A stretch of 64,000 bases of DNA from Pectobacterium aroidearum (GTDB taxonomy: Bacteria; Pseudomonadota; Gammaproteobacteria; Enterobacterales; Enterobacteriaceae). Numbering within the stretch: position 1 is the first letter of the stretch; every line of letters starts with the position of its first letter. The notes under the pieces were generated by a model. The model worked only from the letters and a program-made list of their open reading frames with translations, did not search any database and was not told the origin of the DNA. The DNA lies in NCBI RefSeq assembly GCF_041228105.1, contig NZ_CP166097.1:4898001-4962000 (forward strand), given 5' to 3'. A program made the translations under genes and the position numbers. Positions 1 through 6,776 of this stretch are shown here, one piece after another.

Positions 1-190
1 CAGCGTTGTATGTAAGCGCCATAGCCATACGCGGCAAATGACGTAATACAGCGCCGATAAGCAACAAATCCCGCTTTGCGTCAGCATCGTCGTACTCGTC
101 ACTTTCGCTGGCTTCCAGTGTGAGGTTTCCTATAACTCGTAGAGCGCTAGTGATAGCAAAGGCCGCGTCGTGGCACGTATCCCGATACAT
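1..190 (-). CDS. Partial hypothetical protein of the integrated element (cut by window edge)
   Basis: An open frame runs from an ATG at 190 off the left edge, giving about 63 residues that begin MYRDTCHDAAF and are rich in acidic residues around the middle (ASESDEYDDADAKRD). I do not recognise the family. An upstream frame on the same strand stops at 193, just before this ATG, so translational coupling is possible. The ribosome-binding site is weak (AGAG). It lies beyond the antirepressor in the same orientation, so it is probably another early gene of the element. Without the rest of the gene no function can be given. Confidence 0.4.
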   Translation of the reverse strand, partial: MYRDTCHDAAFAITSALRVIGNLTLEASESDEYDDADAKRDLLLIGAVLRHLPRMAMALTYNA

Positions 191-230
191 CGCTAGCTCT
201 TGGTCGTCGTAATTATTGAGACGCCCTTCA

Positions 231-265
231 AACGCCTCGGTAGTGTTCCAGCACTCCGAGGCGTT
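231..265 (+). other. Strong hairpin, possible leader, terminator or regulatory RNA
   Basis: Ten-base perfect arms (231-240 and 256-265) enclose a further four-pair stem (AGTG/CACT) with a single bulged T, closed by a six-base loop. On the plus strand it is followed by a T-rich stretch (gccttttcatt), so it could terminate plus-strand transcription. It precedes the two small plus-strand genes by about 65 bases. Phage P4-like elements use hairpin RNAs for immunity, but nothing here proves that role. Confidence 0.45.
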
Positions 266-331
266 GCCTTTTCATTCATGTGCGTGTAATGTGTCATCAC
301 ACATAAACACACTACATCCGGTGTACTTAAC

Positions 332-511
332 ATGTCAACACACAAAAATGAAAGACGTGGCAATCCACCATTCCAATTTCGCCTTGACCCTGAGTTACGC
401 GACTTAATGGAAACAGCGCAGCAGCAGGATGGTGATGAATCCTTAGCGGCTTGGATAAAACGCATCATCAGGAAAGAGCTGAAACAGCGCGACCTTGAGC
501 CAAAAGGATAA
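332..511 (+). CDS. Small ribbon-helix-helix-like protein of the element
   Basis: Encodes 59 residues. The middle reads like an Arc/MetJ-type ribbon-helix-helix: a short strand (FQFRLDPELRD) followed by two predicted helices, ending in a basic helix (AWIKRIIRKELKQR). Proteins of this size and pattern in enterobacterial prophages are usually annotated as small DNA-binding or YlcI/YnfO-like proteins. It is convergent with the antirepressor and followed three bases later by a small membrane protein gene, so the two probably form a plus-strand unit ending at the terminator near 804. The RHH call rests on sequence pattern only. Confidence 0.6.
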   Translation: MSTHKNERRGNPPFQFRLDPELRDLMETAQQQDGDESLAAWIKRIIRKELKQRDLEPKG

Positions 512-514
512 AGA

Positions 515-667
515 ATGAAAAAAATTATCTTGGTGTTATTGGTTTTAGGTTTCGCGATTATCTTAGTAATGCGTTCGTTATCTTTAGTCCAATGTGAAAA
601 AACTAATGGCGACATCCTTCCTTCACCATGCGAATTTATTTTTGGATCATCTGCGTTAAAAGGCTGA
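515..667 (+). CDS. Small single-pass membrane protein
   Basis: Encodes 50 residues starting MKKIILVLLVLGFAIILVM: a basic N-terminus and one hydrophobic segment of about 18 residues, then a short polar tail with two cysteines (VQCEK, PSPCEF). It could be a membrane-anchored peptide or a secreted peptide with an uncleaved signal. The start lies four bases after the stop of the preceding small gene, with AAAGGATAAAG as a ribosome-binding region, which supports co-translation. Function unknown. Confidence 0.5.
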   Translation: MKKIILVLLVLGFAIILVMRSLSLVQCEKTNGDILPSPCEFIFGSSALKG

Positions 668-803
668 TGTACTGAAAAATCAGACGATTGATTCTCCACA
701 TCGATACCCAAATAATGGGTAACGAAACTCTGGGTATATCCGGAGTTGACCTGATCGATCAGCGTGCTATTCTGAGGGTGTTTCAGTTTTGTGTTTTGAC
801 ATT

Positions 804-832
804 GGCAGCTTTGCAGAGCTGCCTTTGTTTTA
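804..832 (+). terminator. Rho-independent terminator of the small plus-strand genes
   Basis: Seven-base arms GGCAGCT (804-810) and AGCTGCC (817-823) with a six-base loop, followed on the plus strand by TTTGTTTTA. It sits at the 3' end of the convergent antirepressor gene and would end transcription coming from the two small plus-strand genes. Confidence 0.65.
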
Positions 833-1540
833 TTCAACATCAGCATTTGGCACCTCCCCCAATACACCACCAGCGATCAGTTTTTTCGTTAACCACTGCT
901 CTCCTTTGCCCGTCAGCATCGTTGTAAACGATGCCCTTACCTCCCCATTGGTTTCATACGTCCCTTGACGAACGGCGAAATATCCACTGTCTATAAACCG
1001 TTGCATTGGTAAGTTGTGACGCTGACCACCAGTGATAAGAATCCCCTGGCTACGCATCCACTCAAACAGCTTGATAGGGCCAAGCCCCACCGCTTTAGCG
1101 TAATTAGGAATGGAAATACCCTTGCTGATTTCAGAAACGCGATCAGCAAAGTCAATTTTTGGTACGGCCTCAACAAGTTGGCTTTGAAGTCTCAACGTCT
1201 TTTCTGCTAGGTCTGCGGCATGGCGTAATGCCTGTGGATAATCGGCAGGTAATACACTGGCGTTCTCCAGCTCTCGGAGGCGTTTGATTACACGCATACG
1301 GAGAATGGCACTGTAGCCAGTGATGAGACATTCGGTGTGCTCGCGGTCTAGATAGTACTCCGTCTGCTGGCGATTCATGCTGTCGGGATAGATACGCTGA
1401 AATTTCAGCGCATCTTCTCCCAGCTCATCTAGCATACGGCGAATATCGGCATTGACGTTCTTGTGCTCTTTGCCTGTCAGTTCGGCAATTTCCCTGCTCG
1501 TCATTCTTAACGGTTCGGTGCCTGGGATAACAATGCTCAT
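830..1540 (-). CDS. Phage antirepressor: Rha-type N-terminus plus KilA-C domain
   Basis: Encodes 236 residues from the ATG at 1540, which has GAGG seven bases upstream; a GTG two codons earlier is the alternative. Residues from about 10 to 90 match the phage regulatory protein Rha domain (SREIAELTGKEHKNVNADIRR and the following YYLDREHTECLITGY). The C-terminal third (ISIPNYAKAVGLGPIKLFEWM to the end) matches the KilA-C/antirepressor domain. Such proteins counteract a prophage repressor or switch early gene expression. It follows the AlpA-type gene by 7 bases, so the two are probably co-transcribed. Confidence 0.85.
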   Translation of the reverse strand: MSIVIPGTEPLRMTSREIAELTGKEHKNVNADIRRMLDELGEDALKFQRIYPDSMNRQQTEYYLDREHTECLITGYSAILRMRVIKRLRELENASVLPADYPQALRHAADLAEKTLRLQSQLVEAVPKIDFADRVSEISKGISIPNYAKAVGLGPIKLFEWMRSQGILITGGQRHNLPMQRFIDSGYFAVRQGTYETNGEVRASFTTMLTGKGEQWLTKKLIAGGVLGEVPNADVE

Positions 1541-1547
1541 AGACACC

Positions 1548-1772
1548 TCACGCGATAGGATGTGTTGTTACTTTTGGCTGCTGGCGCTGCCATTCCAATA
1601 TTTCGGAAAGCATCCACCCCACAGAGCGCCCACCAAGTTTGCGGCGTGCGGGGAATACCCCTTCTTTTTCCATTATGTAACGCGTGGTACGACAAATTCC
1701 GGTCAACTGGCGACATTCAGCCTCGCGGATTACTCGTTCTGCTGGCTGCTGGTGATGTTTGAATTGGTTCAT
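1548..1772 (-). CDS. AlpA-family transcriptional regulator / excisionase-like protein
   Basis: Encodes 74 residues from MNQFKHHQQ. The core RVIREAECRQLTGICRTTRY followed by GGRSVGWMLSEILEW is the AlpA winged-helix signature, found in P4-like elements as regulator of the integrase and as excisionase. I chose the ATG at 1772 because GAGGG lies nine bases upstream; an in-frame ATG at 1814 would add 14 residues encoded by the hairpin itself. The start codon directly follows a terminator-like hairpin that buries this GAGGG, so expression is probably controlled at transcription, translation or both. Confidence 0.85.
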   Translation of the reverse strand: MNQFKHHQQPAERVIREAECRQLTGICRTTRYIMEKEGVFPARRKLGGRSVGWMLSEILEWQRQQPKVTTHPIA

Positions 1773-1808
1773 AAAAAAATGCCCTCGTTCGTTAACGTTC
1801 GAGAGCAT
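1773..1808 (-). terminator. Hairpin with T-run overlapping the ribosome-binding site of the AlpA-type gene
   Basis: A 30-base near-palindrome (1779-1808, 26 of 30 positions symmetric) is followed on the minus strand by seven T and then directly by the ATG of the AlpA-type gene. The 3' arm contains GAGGG (1786-1782), the apparent ribosome-binding site. It fits a rho-independent terminator for the upstream int/DUF6387 direction, and when transcribed through would hide the start site of the regulator. The GTTAAC-centred symmetry would also suit a dimeric protein operator. Confidence 0.65.
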
Positions 1809-1881
1809 CTTCAATTAAATAAATCGTACAAACATCCGTGTAAAAACATCTCCAAATCTACTTTTGGATGATTAGGGGATT

Positions 1882-2757
1882 TTATTCTTTAGAAATTTCT
1901 CTTTTGATTTTTTCTAAGGATTCATAAGTCATCAATCTATCTATAAAAGGTCTGATGGTCTGAACGATAGCAAATTGTTCTTTTTCTCCATCAGGGAAAA
2001 GCGAAACCGCAAGCACTCCACCGGGAATAGATACACCTTTGATTCGAGCCCACGTAAGCAAATCAATGTAAGGAAGTACGTTATATTCAATTATTTTTTT
2101 TCGAACGACCGACCATAAGTTGGTCAATTTTATTTCCTCGGCTTCAATTCCTAATTCTTCACGCCATTTTGGTAATAGTTTTTTAAAATCACCCAGCAAT
2201 ATTTCATCAGGAACAGACAAGTCAACTGAAGTGTAGAGATTAATGCCTTCAATAACTACATTAACAGACTCTGAAGCATGTGACATCACCAGCCCGTGAT
2301 TAGCGGGGTCATCCTTTAACATCTCTCTTACTTCGTCATCGGGAATGCAGAAAGGCTTACCCTTCCTTCTCCCCTTATGATCGCTTGCTTGTGAAAGATA
2401 CATAACTTCCATTCGAGAAAGCAGGCCAACTCCATAGCCGGTGGATAATGTTTTCTTATCCTGATAATGGTCATGATATCTTTTTTTGAAGTCCTCAGAT
2501 TCTTTGTTCTGTTCATAATAAGCGCTAGAAACTTCAAGCTTTATTTCTCCAAATGGATCATGGTCAAACAGAGGTAAATTTTTCCCGTGCTCCATATAAT
2601 ATGTTGCAAGTTCATCATCAAAACCTCCATCTTTCCAATCTAGTCGCCAATATAACTGTCTAAAAAGGTCTTTATCGGGCATTGACTCCAACCCTTCATA
2701 TTTTGAGAGGTCAAACTCTTTTGGCAAATCTCTTTTACTTTTAATTCTCATGCTCAT
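1882..2757 (-). CDS. DUF6387-like protein, coupled to integrase
   Basis: Encodes 291 residues with no signal peptide or membrane segment. The N-terminus (IKSKRDLPKEFDLSKYEGL) resembles the DUF6387 family, proteins of unknown function that are commonly found next to tyrosine integrases in enterobacterial islands; this assignment is from memory of the family. The reading frame starts inside the last codons of the integrase (four-base ATGA-type overlap), so translation is probably coupled. By eye the gene is more AT-rich than the chromosomal genes, consistent with horizontal transfer. A role in recombination, regulation or defence cannot be told apart from sequence. Confidence 0.7.
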   Translation of the reverse strand: MSMRIKSKRDLPKEFDLSKYEGLESMPDKDLFRQLYWRLDWKDGGFDDELATYYMEHGKNLPLFDHDPFGEIKLEVSSAYYEQNKESEDFKKRYHDHYQDKKTLSTGYGVGLLSRMEVMYLSQASDHKGRRKGKPFCIPDDEVREMLKDDPANHGLVMSHASESVNVVIEGINLYTSVDLSVPDEILLGDFKKLLPKWREELGIEAEEIKLTNLWSVVRKKIIEYNVLPYIDLLTWARIKGVSIPGGVLAVSLFPDGEKEQFAIVQTIRPFIDRLMTYESLEKIKREISKE

Positions 2758-3977
2758 TTTGCTACCTTCATCAAAATAATGTTTTCATGATTTCCAGATA
2801 GCAGGGAAAGCCTATCCATCCATTTATTCAGTGCGTCGAGTTTTTCTGGTAGGTACTGGCTACGGTTGTAAACCGCCATGACACCACCCAACGTATGCCC
2901 CAGCAGTTGTTCAACAACATGGGGAGCGATACCCATATTATTTAGCGTGGTGGCGAACGTTCGGCGCAAATCGTGAAGCGTCCACGGTTCTGAATGTCCC
3001 AGACGCTTGTAGATACCCCTTCCCCACTGGCTGACAGCTTCCGGCGTCTTTATCTCTCCCAGCAGTAGGCCGCTATCTTTGTGCTGATCGCACAACGCCA
3101 CAACAAATGGCCGGATAGCTTCCGGAATAGGCCGCACTATCTTTTCTCCACCCTTGCTGTGTTCTCTCGGCACAGTCCAAACCCAATCCCCTAAATCCCA
3201 TTCGCTGATCCGAGAAAAACGTAATTCCTGCGTTCTGCAACCAAACACCACCAGCAGATGCAGCAGTGAAGCGTAGTAGGGTTTAAATCTTTGCCCAGAA
3301 CTCTCTCGCCAGATATCAGCCAGCTCCTGCCTCGTATGCTCCCTATCGCGCTTATTCTGCTTTCTTCCTACATCATCAATGGTCAGATCGTTAAGGGCGT
3401 TACTCTCTGCATAGCGATGCACTCGGCAGAATTTAAGCGCCTGTTTGCACATCTGGAGAAGATAGCCAGCAGCGACGGGAGCCTCAGACCTCACACGGCT
3501 GAAACACTCCAACCAATGGCGGGTTTCACACATTGAAAGCGGATAATCACCGATGTAGGGGTAAATATGTTTTTTTAGTTGCTCAATGTGCTTACCAACA
3601 TTGGCGCGTTTGTGGGTTGCATACTCTCTGATCCAATATTCCAACGCTTCTTTAACAGTAACCGGCTTAAGACTTTCTTGCGTAGTGATGCTTAACTGGT
3701 GGCGTGGATTTTTACCTTCAGCTAACCAGGCGCGGCATTGCTCCCGCTTATCTCTGGCTGCTTTAAGGGATAGATCAGGATAGTTACCCAACTTTATTCG
3801 CTGAGGTGCAGCCGAACGGCCACCAATCCGGAATGTGAAATACCAGGTCATGATACCAATCTTAGAGACTTTGATACTTAACCCATCACCATCGGCATAG
3901 AAGCTATCTCCGGGGCTTTCTCTCCCCACCATCTTGCGCAGCGATGTGTCACTTAGTTTGTTTGTTCCACCAGCCAT
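2754..3977 (-). CDS. int: Tyrosine recombinase (P4-type integrase)
   Basis: Encodes 407 residues. An N-terminal arm-binding domain of the DUF4102 type (to about residue 95) is followed by a core-binding domain and the catalytic domain. All expected active-site residues are visible: R248 (CRTQE), K275 (SKGG), H335 and R338 (LHDLRR), H361 (LLGHT) and the nucleophile Y370 (VYNR), with the usual nine-residue spacing from H361. The gene is complete, so the enzyme should be active. It lies at the right end of the element, reading inward, as integrases of this class usually do beside their attachment site. The downstream DUF6387-like gene overlaps its stop codon. Confidence 0.93.
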   Translation of the reverse strand: MAGGTNKLSDTSLRKMVGRESPGDSFYADGDGLSIKVSKIGIMTWYFTFRIGGRSAAPQRIKLGNYPDLSLKAARDKREQCRAWLAEGKNPRHQLSITTQESLKPVTVKEALEYWIREYATHKRANVGKHIEQLKKHIYPYIGDYPLSMCETRHWLECFSRVRSEAPVAAGYLLQMCKQALKFCRVHRYAESNALNDLTIDDVGRKQNKRDREHTRQELADIWRESSGQRFKPYYASLLHLLVVFGCRTQELRFSRISEWDLGDWVWTVPREHSKGGEKIVRPIPEAIRPFVVALCDQHKDSGLLLGEIKTPEAVSQWGRGIYKRLGHSEPWTLHDLRRTFATTLNNMGIAPHVVEQLLGHTLGGVMAVYNRSQYLPEKLDALNKWMDRLSLLSGNHENIILMKVAK

Positions 3978-4410
3978 AAAAACCTCAGTTCATATTCAGC
4001 ACTGACTACACCACTGACTACACATGTCAATGTTACTCTATGAATGGCAATGAACAAAGGTAAACAACAAAACGAATATTATCGTTTTATATCAATATGA
4101 TGAATAAACAACAATGAACAGGTGCGAACCGTAAAAAACGTAGGTTTTGAAAATACGGCATGAACTGATACTAATCAGTTAAGCATTTGAAAAAAGGCGC
4201 TTTACCTCTTGGGTTAAGCGCCTTTTTCTTTGCATTCTATTTAGGCAACAACAGCCTTAGCGTGGATGCGCTGAGCGGATTGACGCATGAAAGCGTCGGT
4301 GCAGATGATTCAGCCATGATTAATTTGCAAAAAATGGTCGTCTGATTTTCGGTTGTGAGAGTGTCGTCGGGTGTTCAAGATGCGTCCCATATATCGTAAA
4401 GGAGATAATC
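3978..4410. other. Gap between integrase and chromosomal genes: probable element boundary
   Basis: No complete gene is seen. The left part (to about 4180) is AT-rich and holds a small inverted repeat AACTGAT/ATCAGTT (4162-4180). A symmetric terminator follows at 4191-4227. On the minus strand an open stretch of 22 codons (4309-4241) ends in TAA just upstream of that terminator and could be the remaining 3' end of a host gene. No tRNA is present here. The attachment site probably lies in this interval, but its core cannot be fixed without the other end of the element. Confidence 0.45.
4191..4227. terminator. Bidirectional rho-independent terminator
   Basis: Arms AAAAAGGCGCTTA/TAAGCGCCTTTTT flank a loop of about 11 bases, with A-run and T-run on either side, so it would work in both directions. 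On the minus strand it follows the possible host gene remnant; on the plus strand it shields ICL/PEP-mutase from element transcription. Confidence 0.75.
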
Positions 4411-5187
4411 ATGAACTTCACTGAACGTCATCATCAAAGCCCCCCCTTACTCATCGCCAATGTCTGGGATGCGAGCAGTGCTATTGCCGCTCAGCATGCA
4501 GGCTATCAAGCCCTGGGAACCTCAAGCGCAGCCATTGCCGCTATGTTAGGTTACGAGGACGGAGAAGCGATGTCATTTGATGAATTGCTATACATCGTCA
4601 CGCGTATCAAATCCGTCAGTCACCTACCATTAAGCGTTGATGTTGAAGCAGGGTTTGGTAGAACAGCAAGTGAGATCACCGTTAATCTTAAGCGTCTCGC
4701 CTCACTCGGCGTGGTTGGTGTAAACCTTGAGGATAGCAGGGTGGTTAATGGTGTCAGACAACTTGATGATGCCGTAGCCTTTAGCAGAACATTAAAAGAG
4801 ATTCGTCATGCGTTGACCATAGAGAATGACCAATTGTTCTTTAATATTCGTACTGATACTTTTCTTCTTGGTCATGAGCAGGCACTACAGGAAACACTAT
4901 TACGCGGTCGCTTATATGAAGAGGCTGGTGCAGACGGCCTTTTTGTTCCATGCCTAACATCTGAAAATGATATTGCGATCATTTCTCGGGAGATTAATTT
5001 GCCACTCAACGTCATGTGCATGCCAGACCTCCCGGCTTTCGACAGGCTGAAGACGCTCGGTGTCAATCGCCTCTCTATGGGTAATTTTGTTCATTCCGCC
5101 ATTCAATCAACCTTTAAAAACATAATGCTCACTATCCAGTCGCAACAGTCATTTGCAGGAGTATTTGTTGATGAAAGTTCTCGATAA
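4411..5187 (+). CDS. Isocitrate lyase / PEP mutase superfamily protein
   Basis: Encodes 258 residues, the usual length for short members of the superfamily. The beginning LLIANVWDASSAIAAQ and the later LPLSVDVEAGFG and VVGVNLEDS are the superfamily's beta-barrel strand motifs, with acidic residues (DVEAG, NLED) at the metal site. The substrate is unknown; relatives include 2-methylisocitrate lyase and oxaloacetate or carboxy-PEP enzymes. AAAGGAG lies seven bases before the ATG. The 3' end overlaps ada by 17 bases, which links its expression to the alkylation-repair gene. Confidence 0.85.
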   Translation: MNFTERHHQSPPLLIANVWDASSAIAAQHAGYQALGTSSAAIAAMLGYEDGEAMSFDELLYIVTRIKSVSHLPLSVDVEAGFGRTASEITVNLKRLASLGVVGVNLEDSRVVNGVRQLDDAVAFSRTLKEIRHALTIENDQLFFNIRTDTFLLGHEQALQETLLRGRLYEEAGADGLFVPCLTSENDIAIISREINLPLNVMCMPDLPAFDRLKTLGVNRLSMGNFVHSAIQSTFKNIMLTIQSQQSFAGVFVDESSR

Positions 5188-6235
5188 TGACCAGTGCGAT
5201 GTCTGGTATCAGGCACTACTTGAGCGCGATTCAGGCTATACGGGGGTATTTTTCGTTGGTGTAATCACAACGGGCGTATTTTGTATTTCCGTATGCCGGG
5301 CACGAAAACCGAAACGTGAAAATGTCGAGTTTTATAAGGATGTTAAATCTGCGCTGGATGCAGGATTTCGCCCCTGCAAAGTGTGCAGACCAACGGAAAA
5401 CGCGCATAGCGCACCACGTTTAATTGAACAAGCGCTTGAACTCGTGCGCGCCAATCCTAAAACACGTATCAGCGACATAGAGCTTCGTAAACACGACATC
5501 AGCCCAGAGCGGGTTCGGCGGTGGTTTCTGCAAAATCACGGTATTACCTTTCAGGCTTTCCAGCGCATGCAGCGAGTGAATATCGCACTTCAGGAACTCA
5601 AAGGTGGGCGTAATGCGACCGAGGTGGCATTTGATAGCGGCTACGAATCATTAAGCGGTTTTGGCTACACCTATAAACGTCTCACTGGCGTGAGCCCAAC
5701 CGAACAAAGCCAGATGATTATGATTCACCGTTTTACCACGCCGCTCGGCCCGATGTTTGTTTGTGCCACCGAACGTGGTGTTTGCCTGCTGGAATTTACT
5801 GACCGTCGCATGCTGGAGACCGAATTTCGCGATCTTCAGCGCTTGCTCAATGCTCGAATAATGTCAGGTGAAAATAATCATACCCGGCAAACAGAAAAAG
5901 AGATTAGCGAGTATTTTTCAGGCACACGCCAACAGTTTACTCTTTTGCTCGATACTCCAGGCAGTGACTTTCAGCGTACCGTTTGGCAGGAACTACGTGC
6001 TGTTCCTTATGGCAAAACCTCGCACTATCAGGCGCTTTCCGGGCTGATAGGGAAACCCAATGCGGTACGAGCGGTAGCTGCGGCGAACGGTGCAAACCGG
6101 GTAGCGATCGTCATTCCCTGCCACAGAATTATCGGCAAGGATGGCACGATGACAGGCTATGGCGGCGGTATTGCGCGCAAAAAATGGCTCATTGAGCATG
6201 AAAAAACAATGCTTAATCATCCGACGGAAAGCTAA
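5171..6235 (+). CDS. ada: Ada: methylated-DNA repair protein and transcription activator
   Basis: Encodes 354 residues, equal to E. coli Ada. The start at 5171 has AGGAG nine bases upstream and puts the zinc-site cysteines at C38, C42, C69 and C72, matching E. coli numbering; C38 accepts methyl groups from phosphotriesters. An AraC-type helix-turn-helix follows (RVRRWFLQNHGITFQAF; FDSGYESLSGF). The C-terminal O6-methylguanine methyltransferase domain has the PCHRI active-site motif. Methylated Ada activates its own promoter and other alkylation genes. It overlaps the upstream PEP-mutase-like gene, an arrangement different from the ada-alkB pair of E. coli. Confidence 0.93.
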   Translation: MKVLDNDQCDVWYQALLERDSGYTGVFFVGVITTGVFCISVCRARKPKRENVEFYKDVKSALDAGFRPCKVCRPTENAHSAPRLIEQALELVRANPKTRISDIELRKHDISPERVRRWFLQNHGITFQAFQRMQRVNIALQELKGGRNATEVAFDSGYESLSGFGYTYKRLTGVSPTEQSQMIMIHRFTTPLGPMFVCATERGVCLLEFTDRRMLETEFRDLQRLLNARIMSGENNHTRQTEKEISEYFSGTRQQFTLLLDTPGSDFQRTVWQELRAVPYGKTSHYQALSGLIGKPNAVRAVAAANGANRVAIVIPCHRIIGKDGTMTGYGGGIARKKWLIEHEKTMLNHPTES

Positions 6236-6306
6236 GCCTAGAATGCTTCCAGCGCATGGCGATAAGCGATAAAACGCGGTCGGCTTAAGCCACGGCTAAC
6301 CCAGAA

Positions 6307-6708
6307 TCAAAACACCTCGATCAGCTCAAATTCTTCAAACACCAGCAGCATATCCGGGGCGAAGGTGCCTTCTCGTTCGAAAAACGTCTGATGGCCTTCG
6401 CGCCAGAAAGTCAGGCTTTTGTCGCCTTCGCCTTCTTTCGACGCCATCTCGGCGGTGACGTCGCAGTAGCGCACCAGCGTTAACGAGCGCGTCCGAATCA
6501 CGCAGGAGGGCTGTCCGGCACCGTCCAGAACGATGTTGTAATCGCCGACCTGTGGCGTTTCCTCGTTTTTAAACGCGTGATACGAGCTACAGGTTGCGGT
6601 TTTATGCCCTTCCAGTACCAGTTGCAGCAATTCATCCGCCAGCGCGGGGTTGTCACCAAATGACCAGCGCAGCGCATCTGGGTATTGCTCTAATCCTTGC
6701 TTACTCAT
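6307..6708 (-). CDS. ASCH-domain protein
   Basis: Encodes 133 residues. The pattern of a small ASCH fold is clear: ADELLQLVLEGHKTATCSSYHAF near the N-terminus, VGDYNIVLDGAGQPSCVIRT in the middle and the late ADMLLVFEEFELIEVF strand. ASCH domains resemble PUA and are thought to bind RNA or modified nucleosides; some hydrolyse N4-acetylcytidine, but longer members differ. Two adjacent ATG codons are possible; the second has GAGG six bases upstream. Convergent with ada; the 70 bases between hold no gene. Confidence 0.8.
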   Translation of the reverse strand: MSKQGLEQYPDALRWSFGDNPALADELLQLVLEGHKTATCSSYHAFKNEETPQVGDYNIVLDGAGQPSCVIRTRSLTLVRYCDVTAEMASKEGEGDKSLTFWREGHQTFFEREGTFAPDMLLVFEEFELIEVF

Positions 6709-6776
6709 CATCTTCCTCTGTTTATATGGCTATGATTGCTTTGTGTTCTCACGCCATGATAGTCATAAAGCGAGCA

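Noticed and set aside
193..870. 225-codon minus-strand frame across the element's early region
   Set aside because: It overlaps two small plus-strand genes with better coding features, a terminator and the end of the antirepressor, and has no domain I recognise. A shorter product starting MLNKTKAALQ cannot be fully excluded.
4241..4309. tRNA fragment as attachment site beside the integrase
   Set aside because: No T-loop, acceptor or CCA end could be found between 3978 and 4410.
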